From: Desulfobacteraceae bacterium
GTDB lineage: Bacteria > Desulfobacterota > Desulfobacteria > Desulfobacterales > SURF-7
Assembly: GCA_030618925.1 (NCBI GenBank)
Contig: JAUXCK010000146.1
Location: 1 to 6,915 of the forward strand
Direction of reading: 5' to 3'
Length of the DNA: 6,915 bases
The notes beneath the pieces are model-generated. The model was not told the DNA's origin and did no database searches. It was given only the letters and a program-made list of their open reading frames with translations. Positions within the stretch are counted from its first letter, which is position 1. Each line of letters begins with the position of its first letter. Below, in pieces: positions 1 through 6,915 of this stretch. Made by a program: the position numbers and the translations under genes.

Positions 1-2270
1 ACCGGCTGTTTGAAATCACATCCAGGCGCGAGACATGTCAGATAGGTGCCCTGTTTTTTTGTGGACTTTTCAGCAATAAATTCGGCACCACATTCCGGGC
101 ATTTCTGATCGATGGGTTTTTCCCAGATCGCATACGTGCATTCCGGATATTTGCTGCACCCGTAGAAAATCTTGCCCCGTTTTGATTTTCGTTCCAGCAG
201 TTCACCATCACAGCCATTTTCCGGGCATTTGATCCCGGTTGATGCTGCAACCGATGTGCCGTTGATGGACATGGTGTTCTTACAATCAGGGTACCCGGAG
301 CAGGCCAGAAATTCACCATAACGCCCCTGTTTAATGATCATGGGTTTTCCGCATTTATTGCAGGTTTTGCCTTCAGCCATTTCATAGCTGGGCTCAACAA
401 GATGAATCTCCCCCTTTTCATCCCTTGAATAGTTTCTGGAAAAAGAGCAGTCCGGATATCCATTGCAGGCAATGAACGGACCGTTTTTACCGACCTTTAC
501 ATGTAACTTCTTTCCACATTCCGGGCAGTCAAGTTTTGTGGTAAAACCAACCCCCTTGGCACTGAGCATGTTGTCCTTTGCATCAGAAAGTTTTTGGGCA
601 AAGGGCGTGTAAAAGTCGTCTAATACTTTTAGATATTCAAGTTCTGACGATTCAACCCGGTCAAGATCATTTTCCAGCCTGGCAGTAAATTCAACGTCAA
701 ATATTTCCGGAAAATTTTCCACCAGAAGATCATTTACAATAAAGCCGAGCTCGCTGGGTTTGAAATATCGATTCAAGAACGCCACATATCCCTTATCTCT
801 GATGGTGGTCAAAATGGCGGCATATGTACTTGGGCGGCCGATGCCGTTTTCCTCGAGCTCCTTTACAAGGGATGCCTCTGAAAATCTCGGGGGCGGCTGA
901 GTAAAATGTTGTTTTGGATCGAGTGTCATCAGCTTCAGGGTCTCCCCTTCGTTCAGCTCAGGTAGTTTTTGTTCCTCTTTCCGGGGTTTTTCAACAGATG
1001 CGTCCATCGGCATATAGAGGGTCATGAAGCCTGGAAATTTGATGGTCGACCCACTGACATTGAATGTATATTGACCGGCTTGAATCAGGATTGTTTTTTG
1101 ATTGATCAGGGCCTGGGCCATTTGAGATGCAACAAACCGTTTCCATATCAGCTCGTAGAGTGCCAGCTGGTCTTTTGACATGTGGGAGGCCATTTTTTCA
1201 GGTGTATTAAAAACCGAGGTGGGCCGGATTGCCTCATGGGCATCCTGTGCTTTTTTCTTGTTTTTAAAAAAACGCGGGTCTTTGAGCCCATAGTTTTCCC
1301 CAAATCTGTCTTTAATAAGGGTTTGGGCTTCCTGTGCCGCTTCCCTGGCAATCCGGGTTGAATCGGTACGCATGTAGGTAATCAGACCGACCGGCTCGCC
1401 CGGGCCGAGATCAATTCCTTCATAAAGCTGCTGGGCGATCACCATTGTTTTTTTTGCGGAGAATCTTAACCTCCGAATCGCCTCCTGCTGGAGTTTGCTT
1501 GTGATAAAGGGCGGAAGAGGGTTCCTGCGGATGGTTTTCTCTTTTACTTTCTCCACAATAAATGTAGCTTCCGACAAGTCGGTCAGGATATTATTTGCTG
1601 TTTTTTCATCGGGGATGACAATCTTTTCATTGTTTTTTTTGGCAAGCTTTGCATCAAATGGAGGGGGCGTATTGCCTTCCAGTCGTGCTGTAATTGACCA
1701 GTATTCTTGAGGTTCAAATGCTTGAATCGCCCGCTCTCTTTCACAGATAATCCTGACAGCAACCGATTGAACACGTCCGGCGCTCAGTCCCCCCTGCACT
1801 TTTTTCCACAACAGGGGTGAAACCTGATATCCCACGAGCCGGTCAAGGATGCGTCGGGTTTGTTGCGCATCGTATTTGCTCTGATCCAGCTGAAGGGGCG
1901 CCTTGACGGCCTGGGTGATGCCGGTTTTGGTCAACTCATGAAACAGAACCCTGTAAAATTTTCTTCCTTTTTGTTTAAGGATATCCGCCGTATGAAAGGC
2001 AATGGCCTCTCCCTCACGATCCGGATCAGGGGCCAGATAAATGTCTTTCGCATTGCCGGCCGCTGCTTTAAGTGATTTTATGATTTTCTGTTTTCCCTGA
2101 ATATTGACATATTCGGGTTTAAAGTTGTGTTCAATATCAATGCCGATTTTCCTGGGCGGCAAATCCTTGATATGCCCTGATGTGGCAGTCACATTAAATT
2201 TATCCCCGACATATTTTTTGATGGTTCTGACTTTTGTCGGTGATTCGACAATAATAAGCGGTTTTGACAC
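1..2270 (-). CDS. topA: DNA topoisomerase I (type IA), C-terminus cut by window edge
   Basis: Relaxes negatively supercoiled DNA by cutting and passing one strand through a transient 5'-phosphotyrosine link. 756 codons are visible with no stop, so the gene continues past base 1. My translation shows the TOPRIM domain first: IVESPTK with Glu9, then DPDREGEA with Asp82, Asp84 and Glu86 for Mg2+ binding. The DAQQTRRILDRLVGY region starts at residue 134. The active-site motif GLITYMRTDSTR has catalytic Tyr299. The motif PPPRFSEASLVKELEENGIG begins near 459. Four tetracysteine zinc ribbons begin near residues 582, 637, 682 and 724 (the last with CPECG and a later C-x4-C). The start is GTG at 2268-2270: it places Glu9 as in E. 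coli TopA, and a GAGG Shine-Dalgarno (2278-2281) lies 7 nt upstream. That site is inside the 3' end of dprA, whose stop is 2 nt away, so translational coupling is likely. Identification is very secure; only the C-terminal end is unknown. Confidence 0.97.
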   Translation of the reverse strand, partial: MSKPLIIVESPTKVRTIKKYVGDKFNVTATSGHIKDLPPRKIGIDIEHNFKPEYVNIQGKQKIIKSLKAAAGNAKDIYLAPDPDREGEAIAFHTADILKQKGRKFYRVLFHELTKTGITQAVKAPLQLDQSKYDAQQTRRILDRLVGYQVSPLLWKKVQGGLSAGRVQSVAVRIICERERAIQAFEPQEYWSITARLEGNTPPPFDAKLAKKNNEKIVIPDEKTANNILTDLSEATFIVEKVKEKTIRRNPLPPFITSKLQQEAIRRLRFSAKKTMVIAQQLYEGIDLGPGEPVGLITYMRTDSTRIAREAAQEAQTLIKDRFGENYGLKDPRFFKNKKKAQDAHEAIRPTSVFNTPEKMASHMSKDQLALYELIWKRFVASQMAQALINQKTILIQAGQYTFNVSGSTIKFPGFMTLYMPMDASVEKPRKEEQKLPELNEGETLKLMTLDPKQHFTQPPPRFSEASLVKELEENGIGRPSTYAAILTTIRDKGYVAFLNRYFKPSELGFIVNDLLVENFPEIFDVEFTARLENDLDRVESSELEYLKVLDDFYTPFAQKLSDAKDNMLSAKGVGFTTKLDCPECGKKLHVKVGKNGPFIACNGYPDCSFSRNYSRDEKGEIHLVEPSYEMAEGKTCNKCGKPMIIKQGRYGEFLACSGYPDCKNTMSINGTSVAASTGIKCPENGCDGELLERKSKRGKIFYGCSKYPECTYAIWEKPIDQKCPECGAEFIAEKSTKKQGTYLTCLAPGCDFKQP

Positions 2271-2272
2271 GG

Positions 2273-3382
2273 TTAATCCTCTTTGGCTGAAAAAAGTTTT
2301 CCAGGAGACTGATTTACCAGCCCCTTGAGCTCAAGTTCTAAAAGAATTCCTGCGATTTTTCCGGACTCAAATCCGGTAATACACGATAAAGTATCGATAT
2401 GAACCGGGTAAGGTTCAAGGGCCTCATACACCTTCAATTCGTCCGGGTCAAGGTCCGGCAGAGATTTTTTTTCAGAAATGTTATGGTTTAACCCATCTTT
2501 CCCTTCAATCTGAATCAGTGGATGGATCTCTTCTATCACATCATTTACATGTTCAACGAGTTTGGCCCCCTGCTTTAAAAGCCCATGGGTGCCGGTGCTT
2601 TTAAATGATCGCACGCTCCCCGGGACGGCAAACACCTCCCGTCCCTGTTCCACCGCAAGTCTCGCCGTAATCAAAGATCCGCTTTTCTGTGCCGCTTCAA
2701 CCACAATGGTGCCAAGGCACATTCCGCAGATAATTCTGTTGCGCTGGGGGAAATGAAAGGCATCCGGTTCTGAAAAGAGGGGGAATTCTGAAACAACAGC
2801 CCCATTTTCAGAGATATCATTAAAAAGTTTTTTATTTTCAGGAGGGTAGATCCGTGCAAGGCCGCTTCCCAGCACTGCAAAGGTTTTTCCTTTTCCTGAA
2901 AGAGCCCCCCGGTGGGCGGCTGTATCAATTCCCCTTGCCATTCCGCTGACAATATTTATGCCCAGCGCCACCAGATCGCCGGCAAGCTGTTTCGCCATTG
3001 AAATACCGTATTGCGTGGCGTTTCTGGATCCCACAACGGCCATATTGTTCATTGTCCCGTCCAGCTTGCCGGACACATACAGAAGCGGCGGTGGGTCCGG
3101 CAGCTGATGTAAAAGAGCGGGATAATGATGTTCTGCCATGGTAACAATGCTGAATTTCTTTCTAAAGACCAGATCAAGTTCTTTCCGCATCTCATCGGTG
3201 ACATTGTGTGCGCTGATGCAATAGGCCAGTTTTTTTGAGATTCCCTCAACCTGTGTAAGGGCCTGGACATCGGCGTTAAAAACATTTTCCGGTGATTTAA
3301 ACCGATCGATCAACTTTTTAAAAAGATAGTTCCCGATGCCGGGGACCTGCTGTAATGCCATCCACGGCAATATGTTCTTCAT
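2273..3382 (-). CDS. dprA: DNA-processing protein DprA/Smf
   Basis: DprA binds single-stranded DNA, protects it and loads RecA, chiefly during natural transformation. It is also common in bacteria not known to be competent. The 369-residue product has the full family layout. N-terminal helix-hairpin-helix-like motifs sit around 10-26 (VPGIGNYL) and 41-56 (VEGISKKL). The Rossmann-like DNA-binding core has VVGSRNATQYG (116-126), VSGMARGIDTAAHRGAL (145-161), VLGSGLARIYPPEN (170-183), SEFP (198-201), FPQRNRIICG (211-220) and SGSLITARLAVEQGREVFAVPG (234-255). A C-terminal winged-helix segment (about 312-365) holds DELKVYEAL and ends near LVNQSPG. Length is normal for a three-part DprA. The start is ATG at 3380-3382, with only a weak AGG Shine-Dalgarno 6 nt upstream. 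It is separated from secF by 198 nt and followed by topA after 2 nt, so dprA-topA looks like one translational unit. No frameshift or missing motif is seen. Confidence 0.97.
   Translation of the reverse strand: MKNILPWMALQQVPGIGNYLFKKLIDRFKSPENVFNADVQALTQVEGISKKLAYCISAHNVTDEMRKELDLVFRKKFSIVTMAEHHYPALLHQLPDPPPLLYVSGKLDGTMNNMAVVGSRNATQYGISMAKQLAGDLVALGINIVSGMARGIDTAAHRGALSGKGKTFAVLGSGLARIYPPENKKLFNDISENGAVVSEFPLFSEPDAFHFPQRNRIICGMCLGTIVVEAAQKSGSLITARLAVEQGREVFAVPGSVRSFKSTGTHGLLKQGAKLVEHVNDVIEEIHPLIQIEGKDGLNHNISEKKSLPDLDPDELKVYEALEPYPVHIDTLSCITGFESGKIAGILLELELKGLVNQSPGKLFSAKED
2277..2284 (-). promoter_or_regulatory. Shine-Dalgarno of topA inside the dprA 3' end
   Basis: AAAGAGGA on the minus strand covers the last codons of dprA, with GAGG 7 nt before the GTG start of topA. 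Ribosomes ending dprA finish 2 nt before the topA start, which fits coupled translation. Confidence 0.75.
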
Positions 3383-3558
3383 GGCAGACCTGCTTTTAAT
3401 GGTTTTTACTTTAGGGTCAAATGGTTATTCTCATGGTCACGGGATGATTAATGCATGGAGACATGTGAATGGATGGCGGTATTTTTTTAATTAATGCGTT
3501 TGAGCATACCATCAGCTTTGGACCCGGCCTGACTGAACATGCAAAGGACCATGGAAAT

Positions 3559-3580
3559 GAGCGCAGGGGGAGGCCCGCTC
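3559..3580 (-). other. Possible hairpin directly after secF stop
   Basis: The arms GAGCG and CGCTC flank a 12-nt C-rich loop immediately after the secF TAG, in the mRNA sense. The following bases are AUUUCC, too few U for a convincing terminator. It may weakly end or stabilise the secF transcript. The rest of the 198-nt gap to dprA shows no gene. Confidence 0.25.
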
Positions 3581-4615
3581 CTATCGTTCTTTCCGTTGCC
3601 AGGCAAGGAGTATGGGACTGGCAACAAATATTGAAGAATATGTTCCGATGAGAATACCGACGATCATGGCAAAGGCAAAGTCATGAATGATTTCGCCGCC
3701 CAGGGTAAAAAGGGCGATGAGTACCCCCAGGGTTGTTAAAGAGGTTAGAATTGTACGGCTCAAGGTTTCATTGATGCTTTTGTTAATGTTCAGGTCAAGG
3801 GGGTTTTTAGGATACTTTTTTAGATTTTCCCGTATCCGGTCGAAAACAATAATTGTGTCGTTTAAAGAATATCCGATAATCGTCAGAACGGCCGCAATGA
3901 TCGGAAGTGTGAACTCCTTGCCAAAAATTGAAAAAATACCGATGGTGATGGTGACATCGTGAATTAAGGCGACGATGGCACCCATGGCATACTTCAGCTC
4001 AAGAAACCAGAAAATGATGATTGCCACTATGAGGGCAGCCATGATTAATACCGGGATACTGACATTAAACAGTGTCAGCAGGTACACTGCGCCGATCAGT
4101 GCTGCCGCCACAACCCCGCTGAGTACCCATTTCAATTCAAACCGTCCGGATATATAAATCGTGATTAAGAGAAGTGCATAAAATATGGCGAGCCAGGCCT
4201 TTTCCTGAAGGTCTTTTCCGATCTGGGGCCCGACCATTTCCACCCGACGGATGTCTGCCTCAAGGCCGGTGGATGCTTTCAGCGCACTCTCGACGTCAAT
4301 GGTAAATCCTTCGGAGGAGGTGATGGGATTGTTTGTCCGGATCAGAAACTCATTTTTTTCAGCGCTGCCGAACTGTTGTACGGAACTTTTTTCAAGGTCT
4401 ACGGAATTTAACCCTGACTTTATATCTGAGATATCGACATGATCCTTGAACGCCACCTGGATCAGAGTGCCGCCTGCAAAGTCGACGCCTAATTTTAGCC
4501 CCTTGTTCATGATCAGGGATCCAACACTGATGACAATGAGTGAAATGGAAAAAATTAAAGCAAGTTTTCTTTTTCCAAGAAAATTAATGTTGATGCCGTA
4601 CTTGATAAACTGCAT
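3581..4615 (-). CDS. secF: Protein-export membrane protein SecF, with an extra membrane hairpin
   Basis: SecF is a subunit of the SecDF-YajC complex, which uses the proton motive force to complete translocation through SecYEG. The 344-residue product shows TM1 (about 17-36), then the SecF signature VDFAGGTLIQVAF (44-56), a periplasmic domain to about 136 ending in VGPQIGKDL, and TM2 (about 139-157). The later family motifs are all present: ALIHD (216-220), GYSLNDTIIVFDRIREN (248-264), and the final pair of helices with GEIIHDFAFAM and GTYSSIFVASP. Asp220, Asp253 and Arg260 are the conserved charged residues in or beside the membrane helices. Unusually, about 46 residues (roughly 160-206) with two further hydrophobic segments lie between TM2 and the ALIHD helix, giving eight predicted helices where six are usual. 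The start is ATG with an AAGGAA site (4623-4628) 7 nt upstream. It follows secD by 115 nt. Identity is secure; the extra hairpin is read from hydrophobicity alone. Confidence 0.97.
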   Translation of the reverse strand: MQFIKYGININFLGKRKLALIFSISLIVISVGSLIMNKGLKLGVDFAGGTLIQVAFKDHVDISDIKSGLNSVDLEKSSVQQFGSAEKNEFLIRTNNPITSSEGFTIDVESALKASTGLEADIRRVEMVGPQIGKDLQEKAWLAIFYALLLITIYISGRFELKWVLSGVVAAALIGAVYLLTLFNVSIPVLIMAALIVAIIIFWFLELKYAMGAIVALIHDVTITIGIFSIFGKEFTLPIIAAVLTIIGYSLNDTIIVFDRIRENLKKYPKNPLDLNINKSINETLSRTILTSLTTLGVLIALFTLGGEIIHDFAFAMIVGILIGTYSSIFVASPILLAWQRKER

Positions 4616-4730
4616 GAATTTATTCCTTTATTTATTCGTCTAAACCACTTCCGATTCCATGTGTCACAGCAAAGGGAGACAGCCTACCGCTTACAAAGTC
4701 GGAGACATCGGGTGTTTTACATATTTTTAA

Positions 4731-6326
4731 TTAGATGCTCAATGTTCTTACTTTTCGGACGACCAAAAAATAATCGAAAATCACCCGGGATAGAATAAGC
4801 GCGGTAAAAAGACTCGACAGGATGCCCAGGGTCAGGGTGACGGCAAATCCCTTTACAGGGCCCGTACCGAACTGGAACAGGACAAGGGCCGCAATCAGGG
4901 TTGTCACATTTGCATCGAGAATTGTCAGGCTCGCCCGGTCATAGCCCGCATTGACCGCTGCACGGGGTGTTTTTCCAATGGCCATTTCCTCCCGTATCCG
5001 TTCAAAAATCAATACATTGGCATCGACGGCCATACCGATGGTCAGAATAATGCCTGCGATTCCAGGCAGGGTCAGGGTTGCCCCAAAGCCCGCCAGCCCG
5101 CCGGCAATAAGAACAATATTCAGGATCAGGGCAAGGTCGGCAACAAGGCCTGCACCCCTGTAATAAATAAACATAAAAAGGAGAACGAAGATACCGCCAA
5201 TAAACATGGACAGCAGTCCCTTGCTGATGGAGTCGTGCCCCAGAGAGGGTCCCACGGTTCTTTCCTCTATGATATTGACAGGCGCTGGAAGGGCCCCTGC
5301 ACGGAGCACGATGGCAAGATCACGGGCTTCCTCGGTGGTGAAATTACCTTCGATGATGGCTTTCCCGCCGCTGATTTTCTGTTTGATATTCGGTGCGGAG
5401 TAAATTGTGTTGTCAAGGACGATGGCGAGCTGTTTATTGACGTTCTCACCCGTTATCCTTTCAAAAATTCTGCCGCCTTTTCTGCTGAAATCCATGGAAA
5501 CATAAGGCTCGTTATACTGAGAATTTATCTGAACCCTGGCATCGGTCAGATCAGCGCCTGTCAGGGGCGTCCTCTTTCTAATCAGATACGGGGTTTTTCT
5601 GATCCGCCCGGTGTCTGGATCCTCATTGATCTGATACAGAATTTCGCTGCCGGGCGGAACATTCCCTTTCAGGGCTGCATTGACGTCGTGGACGTCATCA
5701 ACAAGGCGAAATTCCAGAAGTGCTGTTCTGCCGATGAGTTTTTTTGCCCGTTTAGTGTCACTGATTCCGGGAAGCTGAATGAGAATCCGGTTTTCACCCT
5801 GCAAGCGGATATCCGGCTCACTCACGCCGAATTCGTCAATACGGTTCCGGATCGTTTCAAGGGCCTGCTCGGCGGCCATTTTTTTAATATAATCCGCCTC
5901 TCTTTTTAAAATAGAAAGTTCAAAGACGGTGACCCCGCTTTCTGAGGTGCTGCTGACGGTCAGGTCTCTGAATTCTTTATCGAGAAGTTCATTAAATGCA
6001 TCAACCTCCTCCGAACTGACCGTCACCCGTATTTTGTCCTTTTGTTCACGTGCAACCCCCATGTTTTTGATACGATTCTTTCTCAGAAGAGATCGAAGAT
6101 CCTGGGTAATGCGTTCAATATGGCCCTCCACTGCTATTTCTGTCTGAACTTCAAGGACCAGATGCATGCCGCCCTGCAGATCAAGCCCCAGGTTTATCTG
6201 CTTATACGGCCATATTGTGGGTTCTTTTGCATTGTTAACAACCATGTGAATTGTTGGGTAGATGTAGATCAGAGCGGCAATAAGGACAACCGGAACCACA
6301 TATATTCTCCATGACAGATTTTTCAA
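4731..6326 (-). CDS. secD: Protein-export membrane protein SecD, TTG start
   Basis: SecD is the larger partner of SecF. Its periplasmic domain handles the emerging preprotein, and its membrane part takes part in proton-coupled pulling. The 531-residue product has an N-terminal helix (about 8-24), then NLGLDLQGGMHLVLEV (45-60), the periplasmic P1 region with ETIRNRIDEFGVSEPDIRLQG (157-177) and ILIQLPGI (181-188), TALLEFRLV (201-209), and the P1-base segment EARDLAIVLRAGALPAPV (333-350) followed by EERTVGPSLG (354-363). Five C-terminal helices follow (about 370-388, 393-412, 416-441, 470-487, 493-520). The fourth membrane helix overall carries GMAVDANVLIFERIREE (431-447), in which Asp435 is the conserved proton-relay residue. 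The length is typical of SecD when split from SecF. The start is TTG at 6324-6326: an in-frame TAG stop lies 15 nt upstream, no ATG gives the full N-terminus, and AAGGAAG (6334-6340) sits 7 nt before it. The preceding gene is yajC, 91 nt away. Confidence 0.97.
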   Translation of the reverse strand: MKNLSWRIYVVPVVLIAALIYIYPTIHMVVNNAKEPTIWPYKQINLGLDLQGGMHLVLEVQTEIAVEGHIERITQDLRSLLRKNRIKNMGVAREQKDKIRVTVSSEEVDAFNELLDKEFRDLTVSSTSESGVTVFELSILKREADYIKKMAAEQALETIRNRIDEFGVSEPDIRLQGENRILIQLPGISDTKRAKKLIGRTALLEFRLVDDVHDVNAALKGNVPPGSEILYQINEDPDTGRIRKTPYLIRKRTPLTGADLTDARVQINSQYNEPYVSMDFSRKGGRIFERITGENVNKQLAIVLDNTIYSAPNIKQKISGGKAIIEGNFTTEEARDLAIVLRAGALPAPVNIIEERTVGPSLGHDSISKGLLSMFIGGIFVLLFMFIYYRGAGLVADLALILNIVLIAGGLAGFGATLTLPGIAGIILTIGMAVDANVLIFERIREEMAIGKTPRAAVNAGYDRASLTILDANVTTLIAALVLFQFGTGPVKGFAVTLTLGILSSLFTALILSRVIFDYFLVVRKVRTLSI

Positions 6327-6333
6327 TTCTAAA

Positions 6334-6340
6334 CTTCCTT
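6334..6340 (-). promoter_or_regulatory. Shine-Dalgarno of secD, fixes a TTG start
   Basis: AAGGAAG on the minus strand lies 7 nt before the TTG at 6324-6326. An in-frame TAG just upstream excludes a longer SecD, so this site decides the start. Confidence 0.8.
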
Positions 6341-6396
6341 TCTAAACAATGTGTTAGATCTATTTATGCCTGTTCGTGCAAAATGATATTGCGCCT

Positions 6397-6415
6397 GGAT
6401 GCACGCATGGCATCC
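6397..6415 (-). other. Small perfect hairpin just after yajC
   Basis: The arms GGATGC and GCATCC form a perfect 6-bp stem with a 7-nt loop, beginning 2 nt after the yajC stop. No U-run follows on the minus strand, so it does not look like an intrinsic terminator. It could be a processing or stabilising element between yajC and secD, or chance. Confidence 0.35.
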
Positions 6416-6417
6416 GA

Positions 6418-6762
6418 TCAGGATTTCTCTTTTTTTTCCGGTTGTTTTGCCGGACGGTTTAGCGCTGCAATATTTCCACGCGACACTTTTACCCGGACTT
6501 TGTCCGCAATCTCTACTGTAATTGTCGTGTCATCCAGGGCGGTAATACGACCGTGAATGCCACCATTTGTAACAACCGGGTCCCCTTTTTTAAGGGAGCT
6601 GATCATCTCCTGGTGTTGTTTGGCCTTTTTCTGCTGGGGTCTGATCAGTAGAAAATAAAATATACCAAACATCAGCAGTAAAGGCACTATTGCCGTGAAT
6701 CCCCCGCCACCATCCTGTCCTCCAAGGCCGCTCTGGCCCAATGCATAAGCAATACTTGTCAA
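6418..6762 (-). CDS. yajC: Sec translocase accessory subunit YajC, TTG start
   Basis: YajC is a small inner-membrane protein that copurifies with SecD and SecF; it is dispensable in E. coli and its exact role is unclear. The 114-residue product has a short glycine-rich N-terminus (9-21), one membrane helix (about 22-41) ending in the family motif FLLIRPQQKKAKQHQEM (37-53), and a soluble small beta domain with LKKGDPVVTNGGIHGRI (57-73) and a valine-rich strand series to about 100. A basic, charged tail follows (RPAKQPEKKEKS). Its length matches E. coli YajC (110 residues). The start is TTG at 6760-6762. A strong AAGGAGGT site (6769-6776) lies just upstream, with 7 nt between its AGGAGG core and the TTG. 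An in-frame TAA occurs five codons upstream (6775-6777), so no longer start exists, and the next in-frame ATG (Met31) would destroy the membrane helix. It is the first recognisable gene of the yajC-secD-secF set. Confidence 0.96.
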   Translation of the reverse strand: MTSIAYALGQSGLGGQDGGGGFTAIVPLLLMFGIFYFLLIRPQQKKAKQHQEMISSLKKGDPVVTNGGIHGRITALDDTTITVEIADKVRVKVSRGNIAALNRPAKQPEKKEKS

Positions 6763-6768
6763 AATAGA

Positions 6769-6776
6769 ACCTCCTT
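6769..6776 (-). promoter_or_regulatory. Strong Shine-Dalgarno of yajC, fixes a TTG start
   Basis: AAGGAGGT on the minus strand is a near-perfect anti-16S match. Its AGGAGG core is 7 nt from the TTG start of yajC. An in-frame stop overlaps it, so the TTG is the only start that gives a complete YajC. Confidence 0.85.
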
Positions 6777-6915
6777 ATCATTAAGTTTTTTTTTCAATTG
6801 CACTTTCAAAGTTTTGATACTATTTTTAAACGCTTCATTTTTGGCATCTGTGAATATTGTTTTCGCATGCGGGTCAAAACCCGATTGCCGTCAGCCGGTT
6901 GATATCGCTTGTTGA

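Noticed and set aside
3393..3420. Promoter-like TTGACC, 16 nt, TAAAAG upstream of dprA on the minus strand
   Set aside because: Transcription would start near 3386, past the only Shine-Dalgarno candidate (3389-3391), leaving a leader too short to use it. The -10 match is only four of six.
3469..3651. 60-codon plus-strand frame between dprA and secF
   Set aside because: It overlaps the 3' end of secF on the opposite strand and has no recognisable domain and no convincing ribosome site.
5235..5909. 224-codon plus-strand reading frame opposite secD
   Set aside because: It lies wholly antisense to secD, whose every family motif is intact. Its product has no recognisable domain, and it has no clear ribosome site. 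It is a shadow of secD codon usage.
6774..6794. CTTA/TAAG hairpin followed by nine T on the plus strand, resembling a terminator
   Set aside because: The stem is only 4 bp and AT-rich, and no plus-strand gene ends there. On the minus strand the same bases overlap the yajC ribosome site.
6806..6913. 35-codon open tail entering from the right edge on the minus strand
   Set aside because: It is too short and unlike any family I recognise, so it is not called as a gene; it is noted as a finding only.

Overview
All five protein genes in this window lie on the minus strand. In transcription order (high to low coordinate) they are yajC, secD, secF, dprA and topA. The first three are the accessory module of the Sec protein-export channel. 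The last two are DNA-processing enzymes, and topA runs off the left edge without a stop codon. The content is conserved housekeeping. I see no mobile element, CRISPR array, tRNA, rRNA or phage gene.

Region by region: 6763-6915 is a short AT-rich stretch upstream of yajC that may hold the last codons of an unrecognised gene. yajC (6418-6762) is followed by a 91-nt gap holding a small perfect inverted repeat. Then come secD (4731-6326), a 115-nt gap, secF (3581-4615), a 198-nt gap and dprA (2273-3382). topA (1-2270) begins 2 nt after the dprA stop. Shine-Dalgarno-like sequences sit 6-7 nt before every start. They are clear for yajC, secD, secF and topA and weak for dprA. yajC and secD start with TTG and topA with GTG; only secF and dprA start with ATG.

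Functionally, YajC, SecD and SecF form a membrane subcomplex that associates with SecYEG. SecD and SecF use the proton gradient to help pull proteins across the membrane. DprA protects incoming single-stranded DNA and loads RecA on it. TopA relaxes negative supercoils. No biochemical link between the two groups is evident beyond their shared strand.

The organism looks like a Gram-negative bacterium of moderate GC content. The protein sequences recall sulfate-reducing Desulfobacterota (Desulfobacterales type). That is an impression from the SecF insertion and general sequence character, without a database search, so it is an inference.

The most notable observation is in SecF. About 46 extra residues lie between the usual second and third membrane helices. 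They appear to add two membrane segments and to repeat the local Glu-Leu-Lys motif, which would give an eight-helix SecF in place of the usual six. I found no clear evidence of a wholly new biological system.
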